The position numbers and the translations under genes were made by a program. From assembly GCA_012520435.1 (NCBI GenBank), contig JAAYOI010000077.1, positions 1-40,371 on the forward strand: 40,371 nt of DNA, in the 5' to 3' direction. Position 1 is the first letter of the stretch. Every line of letters begins with the position of its first letter. Of the stretch, positions 32,590 through 40,289 are shown one piece after another. The notes under the pieces were generated by a model that did no database searches, was not told the origin of the DNA, and was given only the letters and a program-made list of their open reading frames with translations. Source of the stretch: Mollicutes bacterium (GTDB taxonomy: Bacteria; Bacillota_I; Bacilli_A; RF39; UBA660).

Positions 32590-33171
32590 TTAAATAATTC
32601 TTTCAATTTTTTCTTGAATTTCTTCACGACTAAGTTTAGTTACATTGGAAAATAATACAAAATCATCGCCAACAACCAAATCAAGTTCATTTAAAATTAA
32701 ACTACGTTGCTTTTGATGTTGAGTAATATTAACTTTATCGGTCTTTATAGCTACAATTGTAACTGGAATTTTATAATATTTTAAAAAATTATACATTAAA
32801 ATATCATCACTACTTGGTTTATGGCGAAAATCAATTAACATAAAAACATGTTTTAAATTTTCTCTGTTAATTAAATAATCTTCCATCATTAAACCAAATT
32901 TTTTACGTTTTTTTCTAGATATATTCGCAAATCCATATCCTGGAGCATCGACTAAATAAAATTGATCATTAACTAAATAAAAATTAATAGTTTGTGTTTT
33001 CCCTGGTTTAGAAGATGTTCGAGCATAATTCTTACGGTTAATTATTGTATTAATAAAACTGCTTTTTCCAACATTAGATCTGCCTACTAATAAAAATTCA
33101 GGTTTTTTATCAGTTGGATATTGACTCCGTCTAACCGCACTTGTTACTAACTCAACACTTTTGATTTCCAT
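32590..33171 (-). CDS. engB: Ribosome biogenesis GTPase EngB (YsxC)
   Basis: EngB is a small essential GTPase for large-subunit assembly. The 193-aa protein has G1 GRSNVGKSS (about 30-38), the Thr switch PGKTQTINFY, G3 DAPGYG, G4 KTDK and G5 SNVTK, normal length. In Bacillus it lies next to clpX/lonA; here the neighbours are unknown genes. It has a perfect vegetative promoter. Confidence 0.97.
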   Translation of the reverse strand: MEIKSVELVTSAVRRSQYPTDKKPEFLLVGRSNVGKSSFINTIINRKNYARTSSKPGKTQTINFYLVNDQFYLVDAPGYGFANISRKKRKKFGLMMEDYLINRENLKHVFMLIDFRHKPSSDDILMYNFLKYYKIPVTIVAIKTDKVNITQHQKQRSLILNELDLVVGDDFVLFSNVTKLSREEIQEKIERII

Positions 33172-33207
33172 CTATACCACCTTACAATTTCAACTTTAGG
33201 CTTTTTC

Positions 33208-33236
33208 ATTATATCATTATATCGTTTGTTTGTCAA
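33208..33236 (-). promoter_or_regulatory. Consensus promoter of engB
   Basis: The minus strand has TTGACA, exactly 17 bases, TATAAT, both boxes perfect, 37 bases before the start codon. Confidence 0.85.
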
Positions 33237-33256
33237 AATAATAAAAAGATTATTTT

Positions 33257-33871
33257 TTATTCCCTATAAGTATCATATTCAACCTTTAACCAATTAGAAA
33301 GACTAGCTATTTTATTTATGATATTTAATTCATAATAAAGAGCATCTTTAAATTCTTTTAAATCAGCTTTTTTAGATTGATTATTAATTATTATTTTTAT
33401 TTGTGCTCTTATACGATTTTCTAATTCAGGATTTTCACTTATATTTAAAGAATTATATTTATCAAAATTTTCTAGACAATTTTTATTTTGATTTAATTTT
33501 TTTATATCATCATAAGTATAATTAGTTTTATCTCTAAAACTTAATATTTTAGGATTATCAAAAATTTTATTTTCTAAATCTGTACTCATCAAATAACAAG
33601 TTTTAATATCGTCTACTATTAAATTATAAGTTGCTTTTAATTTTTCATCATCTAAATTAAGATCTTTTAATCTAACCCATTTTTCTTCTTCTGTAGTAAT
33701 TGTTATATCATTCATATTATCTTCAATAATACCTATATTATAGTCAAATAATTCATAACCATCTTTATATATTTGTCCTAATGTTTTAGGCTTTAATGAA
33801 TTATAAATTAATATACAAGCAATACTAGCAACCACTATATAAATAATTCCAATAATATACCACTTATTCAT
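33257..33871 (-). CDS. Unrecognised membrane-anchored protein
   Basis: The 204-aa protein has one N-terminal membrane helix (WYIIGIIYIVVASIACILIY) and a helical, charged extracytoplasmic part with no motif I can name. It contains an ITTEEEKWVRLKDLNLDDEKLKATYN stretch and regular heptad-like helices near the C-terminus (NRIRAQIKIIINNQSKKADLKEFKDALYYELNIINKIA). The start ATG has AGGTGAG upstream. It is separated from the ParB-like gene by that gene's terminator. Function unknown. Confidence 0.75.
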   Translation of the reverse strand: MNKWYIIGIIYIVVASIACILIYNSLKPKTLGQIYKDGYELFDYNIGIIEDNMNDITITTEEEKWVRLKDLNLDDEKLKATYNLIVDDIKTCYLMSTDLENKIFDNPKILSFRDKTNYTYDDIKKLNQNKNCLENFDKYNSLNISENPELENRIRAQIKIIINNQSKKADLKEFKDALYYELNIINKIASLSNWLKVEYDTYRE

Positions 33872-33941
33872 AACTCACCTCTTATTATCATTATAAATAT
33901 ATCATATAATTATCTTTTTTTCAAAATAATTTATATTTTCC

Positions 33942-33970
33942 AAAAAATAGACCCTTTTATAGGGTCTACT
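33942..33970 (-). terminator. Terminator of the ParB-like/HNH unit
   Basis: On the minus strand TAGACCCT-ATAAA-AGGGTCTA is a perfect 8-bp GC-bearing stem followed by TTTTTT. Confidence 0.9.
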
Positions 33971-33990
33971 TTTATTTATAATTAAATTTA

Positions 33991-35073
33991 TTATTTCTTC
34001 CTTAATTTAAAATTTTGATTAGTTAAATACTCACGAATATATTGATGATAAAGAATTTTTACATATTGAATATCTACTGAATGATCGAATCCTGTACAAT
34101 TACTATCCAAATTAAGTAATTGAACAAAATATTCAAAAGGCATACTATTTAAAGCACGTAAAGCTTTATTATAATCATCTTTTAAAATTTTCAAATGTAT
34201 TTCTTCTTGTCTTTTAGCTCCATCTTTAAACCATTCAAACATTTCTTGTTGCAACTCTTCTTTAGGTCTAAAATGATCATTCAAATATTTTGCATGACAT
34301 GATATCTTACTTAAAGCACGTTTAGCACTAATATTTTTAACTCGTTGTAATTCCATAAGCAAAGTTGCATAATGTATTTTAATACTTTGTTCTAAAGCTG
34401 TATTTGATTCAACATGATCAGCTTCATATTTCTTTATTAATGGATATATTCTCCCTAATTCAACACCAACAGCAAAAGGAATATTGCGGGAAAAAACATA
34501 TTCTTGAATTTCAATTGGTAAATCCGCAAAAACTAAAGCATCACTTAATACTCGTCTACTAAACCTATTTTGATTTTGCTTGATAAATTCTTTTTTATCA
34601 TGCCATTTACCATTTATAATACCTAAACGATATGTTTCAATAATGGCAATTGCTCTTTCTTCAAGTTTTGGTTCAGAATAAATATTTTCATCTAATTGAA
34701 TTGCTAGAATTTCTTCACTTGTTTTTACCTTATGTATTTTTACAGCAACTTCTACTTTCCTTTTTTTCTGTTTACTAATTTTCTTGATTGCTTCCAAACG
34801 AGTATGTCCTGCAATAACAACATAATAAAAATCCCCAATTGGTTTAAAATCATCAATGTTTGTATTCTTTTTCCATAATTGATTTAAAAACTTAATATGG
34901 TTTTTAAGTTCTTCATAACTTAATTTAGCTACATCTAAAGGATTAATTAAACCACGATCTTCAATTGAATCAACAATCTCATCAATTTTAGCATTCTTTA
35001 TTTTTCTAACTTGTGGTAAGACCACTAATTTATCAGGATCAATTATCATATATTCATATTGCCCATAAATCAT
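33991..35073 (-). CDS. ParB-like DNA-binding protein (ParB/Srx fold plus HTH)
   Basis: The 360-aa protein starts with a ParB/sulfiredoxin-type domain: LVVLPQVRKIKNAKIDEIVDSIEDRGLINPLDVAKL, then FYYVVIAGHTRLEAIKKISKQKKRKVEVAVKIHKV. It has GHTRLEA where chromosomal ParB has GERRxRA, so it is not the segregation ParB. A middle region resembles the ParB helix-turn-helix (FSRRVLSDALVFADLPIEIQEYVFSRNIPFAVGVELGRIYPL). The C-terminal 150 residues are helical and unknown to me. Start ATG 35073 has GGAAGTG. It follows the HNH gene by 16 bases and shares its terminator, so the two form one unit. A phage or mobile-element origin is likely; DNA regulation or nuclease partnership is inference. Confidence 0.75.
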   Translation of the reverse strand: MIYGQYEYMIIDPDKLVVLPQVRKIKNAKIDEIVDSIEDRGLINPLDVAKLSYEELKNHIKFLNQLWKKNTNIDDFKPIGDFYYVVIAGHTRLEAIKKISKQKKRKVEVAVKIHKVKTSEEILAIQLDENIYSEPKLEERAIAIIETYRLGIINGKWHDKKEFIKQNQNRFSRRVLSDALVFADLPIEIQEYVFSRNIPFAVGVELGRIYPLIKKYEADHVESNTALEQSIKIHYATLLMELQRVKNISAKRALSKISCHAKYLNDHFRPKEELQQEMFEWFKDGAKRQEEIHLKILKDDYNKALRALNSMPFEYFVQLLNLDSNCTGFDHSVDIQYVKILYHQYIREYLTNQNFKLRKK

Positions 35074-35089
35074 ATATTCACTTCCTTTA

Positions 35090-35836
35090 CTAAAATAATT
35101 TTAATTGACTTTCCATTATTTTATCTTTAGGTAAACTCTTTTTTAAATATTTTTCTATTTCATATGCATCTAAATAATTAGTATCTAAATGTGGATTTAA
35201 AATTCTATTTTCCAAAACTTTCGATTTAATCGAACTTAAATTTATATAAATTTTAGCCAATTCTAAAATTTCTTTAGTTAATGTAATATTTTCTTTAGCA
35301 AACTTAGTAATAAAAGCAATCCGTCCTTCATCAGTAATAATTAATGTAAGTTGGTTTATAAATTGATTGATTGCTGTTTCTTTTCGCGTTTGCCAATATG
35401 CTTGCGGATCAGCAAACATTAATTTTCGTTCATCTAACATAGAATGATTAATACTATCATGTTCATTTTTAGGTAAGATGTGCAAATTCTGGCGACGATT
35501 ATCAACCGAAACACCATTAATATGATGTACGACATAACCTAATCTATCACATTCTAAAATAATTGAATGAAGCCATGGTGTATCACTACTTGTTCCAAAA
35601 TAGGTACAATATCTTTTTTGCCAACAACAAGCTCTCAATTTACCATTATATATTTTGTTTATTTTTATAAGATCAGCTATATCTATTAAAATTTTCCAAT
35701 AAATAGTTAAATTATTACCATCATAACAACCAATCTTAGGATTAAGTTCTTCAATACTATAATTTTTTAATCTTGTTCTAAAGTATTGGGGACATTCAAT
35801 ATAGCTAATATCATCAATGATTTTGGTTGTCCACAT
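35090..35836 (-). CDS. HNH endonuclease-like protein, probably 5'-truncated
   Basis: The track ORF (248 aa) contains an HNH motif at about 85-125: WLHSIILECDRLGYVVHHINGVSVDNRRQNLHILPKNEHD, with the His-His, Asn and Asn-Leu pattern of HNH_3-type phage nucleases. The C-terminal half is helical and unknown. ATG 35836 has no ribosome site, and the same frame stays open upstream with protein-like text (FEVPLIIRAKEEGWIPNFDMW) to about 35893, with no ATG, GTG or TTG visible as a start. Beyond that point the opposite strand becomes a CAP-domain gene fragment. So the gene probably lost its true start in a rearrangement. It is upstream of, and cotranscribed with, the ParB-like gene. Confidence 0.65.
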   Translation of the reverse strand: MWTTKIIDDISYIECPQYFRTRLKNYSIEELNPKIGCYDGNNLTIYWKILIDIADLIKINKIYNGKLRACCWQKRYCTYFGTSSDTPWLHSIILECDRLGYVVHHINGVSVDNRRQNLHILPKNEHDSINHSMLDERKLMFADPQAYWQTRKETAINQFINQLTLIITDEGRIAFITKFAKENITLTKEILELAKIYINLSSIKSKVLENRILNPHLDTNYLDAYEIEKYLKKSLPKDKIMESQLKLF

Positions 35837-35897
35837 ATCAAAATTAGGAATCCATCCTTCTTCTTTTGCTCTAATAATTAAGGGGACTTCAAATGTT

Positions 35898-36023
35898 TCT
35901 TGGATGAATTCTTTAGGTCATCGCAATAATATCTTAAATACTAATTATAACCAAATAGGAGTTGGAGTTGCGAAAGATAATCAAGGTAGATTATATTGGG
36001 TACAAATGTTTATAAGAATTTAA
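35898..36023 (+). pseudogene. Fragment of a CAP-domain (SCP/PR1-like) secreted protein gene
   Basis: The plus-strand frame encodes SWMNSLGHRNNILNTNYNQIGVGVAKDNQGRLYWVQMFI and then stops. This is the C-terminal part of CAP proteins, which typically show W-x-NSxGHRxNILN..FxxIGVGV....YWVQ.F. The upstream residues of the track ORF (MILVVHISKLGIHPSSF...) have no CAP character and read backwards through the HNH gene. The signal peptide and first three quarters of the domain are missing and not found elsewhere in the window. It is a remnant, followed by an intact terminator. Confidence 0.75.
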
Positions 36024-36041
36024 AATAAATTATATAAAAAC

Positions 36042-36071
36042 AAACCACTACGTATATACCTAGTGGTTTTA
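36042..36071. terminator. Bidirectional terminator of CAP fragment and metallopeptidase gene
   Basis: AAACCACTA and TAGTGGTTT form a perfect 9-bp stem with a 10-base loop; T-rich sequence follows on both strands. Confidence 0.8.
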
Positions 36072-37169
36072 TCATTTAATAATTAATTTTTTCTCATCAT
36101 CAAATTCTATAATAGCTATTTTTTTACTTAAATCCAATAGTACATCAGGACTTAATCCTATCGCACTAAAATCAGGAATCCTATTTTTTGGTATGATATT
36201 ACTCATAAAATATTTTAAATTTCTTATTCCACTTTCCTTATTTTGCTTTATTTGCCAATATAATCCATATGCCATTACATATGCTTGTATTTGTATTAAT
36301 GATTCTAATATATCATTAGAAATTACTTTAAATATATCACTTGTTTTTAAGCTTAACATTTTCTTTTTTCCAAATTCTTGTTTTATATTATTTTCTAGAT
36401 CAATTTTAGTATCTTGCGCTAAATCTAGAAGTAGCCATAACATTTTTTCTTTTAATTTAGGTATCTCTTTATCACTTATTTCCATTTCTTTTAAAAAATC
36501 AATAAATAAATGATTTACTGCATATGCCGATACTTCTTGAAACCCATAATAATTTTCGCTAGGTATTTTTTCTCTAAAATAAAAGTCAATTCCATGCATT
36601 ACTTCATGATTTAATGTCAGCATATCCAATATTGTATTAGTTTTTTTTACTGCCATATATACTTTTTTAAATGTGTAATCTTCATTTGTTATTCCAATAA
36701 AATTCTTAAAATGCAATGTTTTATTTGAATACTTAACTATGTGAATAATCTGTGGATTATTTAATATTTTACAAGCCAATTTATAAATTTCTTCATCACC
36801 TAGCGAATAATAAAAGGCCTTGGAAATTTTTATTAATCCATTATTTAAACATCTCATTGAAGCATATTTATATTCATGATGTTTCCATTGTGTTCTAGCA
36901 ATATTATTCATTAATTTCAATAAAAATTTCAAATAGCTTCTATCTACAAAAGGTTTTGTTTCATTCATTAATCCTTTTCTAATAACAACCAATTTTTGTT
37001 CATATTGGCTTTCTTTTTCATCATTAGCAATCATATACATATTATAATATGTTAATATACTTAAACCTAATCTTTCTTTTTCTTTATCATCAGTAGTATT
37101 TTCATATCTTTCTATACAGTAATCTAAAAGCTGTTTTAATTCTTCTTTATTAAACTTATATTTTACCAT
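36072..37169 (-). CDS. Putative zinc metallopeptidase with HEVMH motif
   Basis: The 365-aa protein is helical and has no signal peptide. At about residue 188 it shows LDMLTLNHEVMHGIDFYFREKIPSENYYGFQEVSAYAVNHLF. HEVMH is the HExxH zinc site, and the Glu in QEVSAY about 22 residues later is a good third ligand, the layout of gluzincins such as the M3 oligopeptidase group. The protein is much shorter than PepF (about 600 aa), and the rest does not match clearly, so the family is open. Start ATG 37169 has GGTGATAGTAA. It is a single gene ending in the shared terminator beside the CAP fragment, within the least conserved part of the window. Confidence 0.65.
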   Translation of the reverse strand: MVKYKFNKEELKQLLDYCIERYENTTDDKEKERLGLSILTYYNMYMIANDEKESQYEQKLVVIRKGLMNETKPFVDRSYLKFLLKLMNNIARTQWKHHEYKYASMRCLNNGLIKISKAFYYSLGDEEIYKLACKILNNPQIIHIVKYSNKTLHFKNFIGITNEDYTFKKVYMAVKKTNTILDMLTLNHEVMHGIDFYFREKIPSENYYGFQEVSAYAVNHLFIDFLKEMEISDKEIPKLKEKMLWLLLDLAQDTKIDLENNIKQEFGKKKMLSLKTSDIFKVISNDILESLIQIQAYVMAYGLYWQIKQNKESGIRNLKYFMSNIIPKNRIPDFSAIGLSPDVLLDLSKKIAIIEFDDEKKLIIK

Positions 37170-37265
37170 TTACTATCACCTTAACCATTTATTATTCGCA
37201 ATTAAAAATAATTTTTCATATAATAACACAATGTTAAAAGAAACACAATATTTTTTATCTTTATT

Positions 37266-37453
37266 TTAATATTCAAAATAAAGACTTAAACCTTCCACTA
37301 GATAATTTTTATCCACACTGTTAATACTTTTAAAATTAATATCAGTGTTAACTTTATTAATAATAACCTTAAAAAGCTCTTTAGTAAGAATATAATTTAT
37401 CAATTATTGTTCTTCTAATTCACTAGAAATTAAAGTTATATACTTAATCATTA
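37266..37453 (-). pseudogene. Possible remnant ORF interrupted by a stop
   Basis: A minus-strand frame starts at ATG 37453 inside the coaB stop (AATGATTAAG), reads MIKYITLISSELEEQ, meets TAA (37404-37406) and continues without further stops as LINYILTKELFKVIINKVNTDINFKSINSVDKNYLVEGLSLYFEY to TAA at 37266. The text looks protein-like, but no family is recognised and the second half has no ribosome site. It may be a decayed small gene or chance in AT-rich DNA. Confidence 0.3.
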
Positions 37454-38175
37454 AAAAACATCCTATTAACTAATTTTTTTGCAATACCTTCTTTATCAGT
37501 AGCTATTATTTTATTACCAAATTCATCAATAATAAAAGCTTTATGATTACCTTGACGAATATTAGCTAAATCATTAGCAACCACTAAATTACATTTATTT
37601 TTCTTTAATAATTTAGTTGCTATCTCAATTAGTTCTTCATCAGTACTATTATCTAATAATTTAAAACCTACTAAAAAAATATTTGGACTTATATCTTTAA
37701 TTAAAGAAATTATCTTAGGGGTTGGTCTTAGCATAATAATTAAATTATCTTCATATGATGATATTTTTGTACCACTAATGACATTTTTATTATTTTTAAT
37801 TACTTCAACAAGATCAGGATTATTAGATTCTTTAATTGTTTTTGCTAATAAGGTGGCATTACTTATATAACTAACCATATAATCAGAAACCGCCATACTA
37901 TGAATAAAATAATCTATCTTTTCATTATTTAATAATTTTTCAACTTCATTTTTTAATTCTAAAGTCCCTTCAATTTCAATAATTTTAACTTTTTCATGCG
38001 TTGGCCTAAAAGCACCTTTTGTACAAATATAATATAATGTATCTAATTTTTCATAATATTTATCTAGTATTTCATTAGCAATTGTCATAGCCAATTTACC
38101 GGAACCACTATTAGTAATTTTTCTTACATTATCAATTTTTTCACTAGTACCACCAGCTGTTATAATAATTTTCAT
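37444..38175 (-). CDS. coaB: Phosphopantothenate-cysteine ligase (stand-alone CoaB)
   Basis: CoaB joins cysteine to 4'-phosphopantothenate in coenzyme A synthesis. The 243-aa protein has ITAGGTSEKIDNVRKITNSGSGKLAMTIANEIL (nucleotide site), FIHSMAVSDYMVSY, KISSYEDNLIIMLRPTPKIISLIK and FLVGFKLLDNSTDEELIEIATKLLKKNKCNLVVANDL. It is encoded apart from CoaC, the arrangement known from streptococci and enterococci, while most bacteria have a fused CoaBC. Its ATG overlaps the coaC stop (ATGA), so the pair is translationally coupled. Confidence 0.95.
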   Translation of the reverse strand: MKIIITAGGTSEKIDNVRKITNSGSGKLAMTIANEILDKYYEKLDTLYYICTKGAFRPTHEKVKIIEIEGTLELKNEVEKLLNNEKIDYFIHSMAVSDYMVSYISNATLLAKTIKESNNPDLVEVIKNNKNVISGTKISSYEDNLIIMLRPTPKIISLIKDISPNIFLVGFKLLDNSTDEELIEIATKLLKKNKCNLVVANDLANIRQGNHKAFIIDEFGNKIIATDKEGIAKKLVNRMFFND

Positions 38176-38726
38176 TTTTTACCACCTTCCCATACCTTTT
38201 TTAAAGTTTTAATAATTTTTTCTTTATTAGCAAGTTTTCCAATTGCTTGATATCCACATGCTAAAGCACCAACATCAGGTTCAATAAATTTATAACCATA
38301 TTTTTTTAATTTTTCAATGTTATCTTGCACTATCTTATTTTCATACATAGCATCGTTCATAGCGGGGGCAAAAACAACTTTAGCTTTTGTTGCCATAATT
38401 ACTGTAGATAACATATCATCAGCAATACCATTTGCTACTTTTCCTATAATATTAGCCGTAGCAGGCACCACTAATAATAAATCCGCCTTTTTAGCTAAAC
38501 TGATATGTTCTACATTATAATTTGTTTTATTTTCAAACATATCAACTACTACCTTATTATTTGATAATGTTTCTAATGTTAAGGGTGTAATAAAATTAGT
38601 AGCATTCTTTGTCATAATAACATCAATATTAGCCCCTTCTTTTTTTAAATAATTAATAATTCCACACACTTTATAACAAGCAATCCCACCTGTTACACCA
38701 ATTACAATATTTAAGTTTTTAAACAT
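38172..38726 (-). CDS. coaC: Phosphopantothenoylcysteine decarboxylase (stand-alone CoaC)
   Basis: CoaC is an FMN enzyme that decarboxylates 4'-phosphopantothenoylcysteine, the next step after CoaB. The product, about 184 aa, shows IVIGVTGGIACYKVCGIINYLKK, VEHISLAKKADLLLVVPATANIIGKVANGIADDMLSTVIMA, the active-site segment FAPAMNDAMYENKIVQDN (PxMNxxMW type) and EPDVGALACGYQAIGKLA with the substrate-clamp cysteine. I start it at ATG 38726 (SD GGGAGTG), not at the track start. It is first in the coaC-coaB operon, divergent from the LysR gene. Confidence 0.95.
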   Translation of the reverse strand: MFKNLNIVIGVTGGIACYKVCGIINYLKKEGANIDVIMTKNATNFITPLTLETLSNNKVVVDMFENKTNYNVEHISLAKKADLLLVVPATANIIGKVANGIADDMLSTVIMATKAKVVFAPAMNDAMYENKIVQDNIEKLKKYGYKFIEPDVGALACGYQAIGKLANKEKIIKTLKKVWEGGKK

Positions 38727-38764
38727 AAATTCACTCCCTTCAATTAAATTGTATAACAAAATTA

Positions 38765-38794
38765 TTGATAAGTATAATATATAAATGTTATAAT
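38765..38794 (+). promoter_or_regulatory. Promoter of the LysR-type gene
   Basis: TTGATA, 18 bases, TATAAT, followed closely by AAGGAGGG and the start codon. Confidence 0.6.
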
Positions 38795-38811
38795 GTTTAT
38801 AAGGAGGGCTT

Positions 38812-39693
38812 ATGAGCGTTAATTTAGAATTATATCGTATTTTTTATGTTGTAGCGAAGCATAAACATATGACAAAAGCTAGTGAAGAATTACATATTTC
38901 TCAACCGGCTATATCACAAGCTATTAAAAAATTAGAAGATCAATTAGGTGGTATCTTATTTATTAGAAGTAATAAGGGAATGGAACTTACTAAAGAAGGT
39001 AAAATGCTTTTTGAATATATCCAAAGTTCTTTAGAGCTAATAAAAACAGCCGAAAACAAATTTACTCATTTTAAAGACTTATCACAAGGAGAAATTAAAA
39101 TAGGTATTTCAGCTAGTTTAACAAAAATTATCTTATTAGATGCTTTAAAAAAATTTCATGAAGATCACCCTAATATTACTATTAATATTACTAATGAATT
39201 AACTAAAAATTTAATTCTTGATCTACAAAAAGGGAAATTAGATTTTGTCATATTTAATGAAAGTAATATTAAAGAATCAAATGTTGCATTAAAAGAATTA
39301 ACCAAATTAAAACCAATATTTATCTATAATCCTAAATATTATGATTACTCTAACAAAATATTTAAATTAGAAGAATTGAATAATATCCCTTTAATTCTTC
39401 AAAATAAAGATTCTAATAGTAGACAATATTTAGATAATTTTATGGTTAAAAATAATGTCTTATTAAAACCTTATTTAGAAGTTGTAAGTCAAGATTTAAT
39501 ATTAGAATTTGTTAACATTGGATTAGGTGTTGGATATACAATTAAGGAATTAGTAATAAAAAATTATCCTAATCTTAAAGAATTAAAACTTGAAAAAAGT
39601 ATTCCTGATATAACTGTTTATATTGCTACTAATAAATCAATAGTTTTACCGTTTGCAAGTAATGAATTTTTAAAATATTTAAAAAGGCGATAA
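38812..39693 (+). CDS. LysR-family transcriptional regulator
   Basis: The 293-aa protein has the LysR winged helix-turn-helix at the N-terminus (LELYRIFYVVAKHKHMTKASEELHISQPAISQAIKKLEDQLGGILFIRSNKGMELTKEGKMLFEYI). A co-inducer-binding domain starts about residue 90 (GEIKIGISASLTKIILLDALKKFHEDHPNITINI). The ligand is unknown. It is divergent from coaC-coaB with about 85 bases between starts, so it may control that operon or only itself, the usual LysR layout. The ribosome site is AAGGAGGG, and a strong promoter is visible. Confidence 0.96.
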   Translation: MSVNLELYRIFYVVAKHKHMTKASEELHISQPAISQAIKKLEDQLGGILFIRSNKGMELTKEGKMLFEYIQSSLELIKTAENKFTHFKDLSQGEIKIGISASLTKIILLDALKKFHEDHPNITINITNELTKNLILDLQKGKLDFVIFNESNIKESNVALKELTKLKPIFIYNPKYYDYSNKIFKLEELNNIPLILQNKDSNSRQYLDNFMVKNNVLLKPYLEVVSQDLILEFVNIGLGVGYTIKELVIKNYPNLKELKLEKSIPDITVYIATNKSIVLPFASNEFLKYLKRR

Positions 39694-39712
39694 TTTCTAT
39701 CACCTTTATTTT
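39683..39712 (+). terminator. Terminator of the LysR-type gene
   Basis: AAAGGCGATA-ATTTC-TATCACCTTT pairs with a single mismatch, followed by ATTTTATTT. The 5' arm is inside the end of the gene. Confidence 0.6.
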
Positions 39713-39792
39713 ATTTGCGATATCATTTACTAATTTAATTTCTTGATTAGTATTTCCTCTTATTTAACTAATTTACACTATTTTTTACAATT

Positions 39793-39820
39793 AAAAACTC
39801 AATTATCCAATTGAGTTTTT
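39793..39820. terminator. Terminator of tmRNA
   Basis: AAAAACTCAATT-ATCC-AATTGAGTTTTT is a perfect 12-bp stem with A and T runs on both sides, 35 bases after the tmRNA 3' end. Confidence 0.85.
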
Positions 39821-39854
39821 ATTAAACGTCGAATTTGCGACAATAATTTTCATT

Positions 39855-40202
39855 TGGTGGAGCTGAGGGGAATCGAACCCCTGTCCGAAAATATAGCCTT
39901 TTAAGCTTCTACAAGCTTAGTTAGTTTAAAAATGTCCTAAAAAATATAAAAACTAACAAATCATTTTTTAGTAAGCTTATAAAATTCGTTATTACCCCTA
40001 AGCAAAGGTAATAATATATCCCACTAAATCGAGCCTCCTAAATCTTCCGTGGGAGAGAAGATAAAGGAAGCCTTTCACGTATTATTTAAATTATGCGAAA
40101 GCTAATTGAGTTCTGTTTCCGTTTATTTTTTGGTTTGTACGTGACGTGTACAACCCGGCTTGCCACTTAAACGCCATATTCCCGTCGAAACCAAGCAACC
40201 CC
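39855..40202 (-). ncRNA. ssrA: Transfer-messenger RNA (tmRNA)
   Basis: tmRNA rescues stalled ribosomes and tags the unfinished peptide for degradation. On the minus strand the RNA starts GGGGTTGCTTGGTTTCGACGGG and ends GGGGTTCGATTCCCCTCAGCTCCACCA. GGGGTTG pairs with CAGCTCC as the acceptor stem, and the CCA is encoded. The tag frame is read as GGA AAC AGA ACT CAA TTA GCT TTC GCA TAA (40120 to 40091), giving a proteolysis tag (A)GNRTQLAFA. The resume codon is inferred by comparison with the Bacillus layout. smpB lies just upstream, as often seen. The length of 348 nt is normal. Confidence 0.97.
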
Positions 40203-40211
40203 GTAGGGAAA

Positions 40212-40240
40212 ATTATATCACAAGATTAATGATATGTAAA
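40212..40240 (-). promoter_or_regulatory. Promoter of ssrA
   Basis: The minus strand has TTTACA, 17 bases, TATAAT, with nine bases to the first G of the tmRNA, an ideal distance to the transcription start. Confidence 0.75.
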
Positions 40241-40289
40241 TATCTTATTTTTGGATTATTACTTGTTTTTTATATTCCATATCTACACC

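Noticed and set aside
37309-37317. Perfect DnaA box TTATCCACA
   Set aside because: Single site; no cluster, no dnaA or dnaN nearby, so not evidence for an origin.
39713-39792. Possible minus-strand peptide (GNTNQEIKLVNDIANKIKV...) after lysR
   Set aside because: No start codon with a ribosome site, and it would run antisense into the end of the LysR gene.
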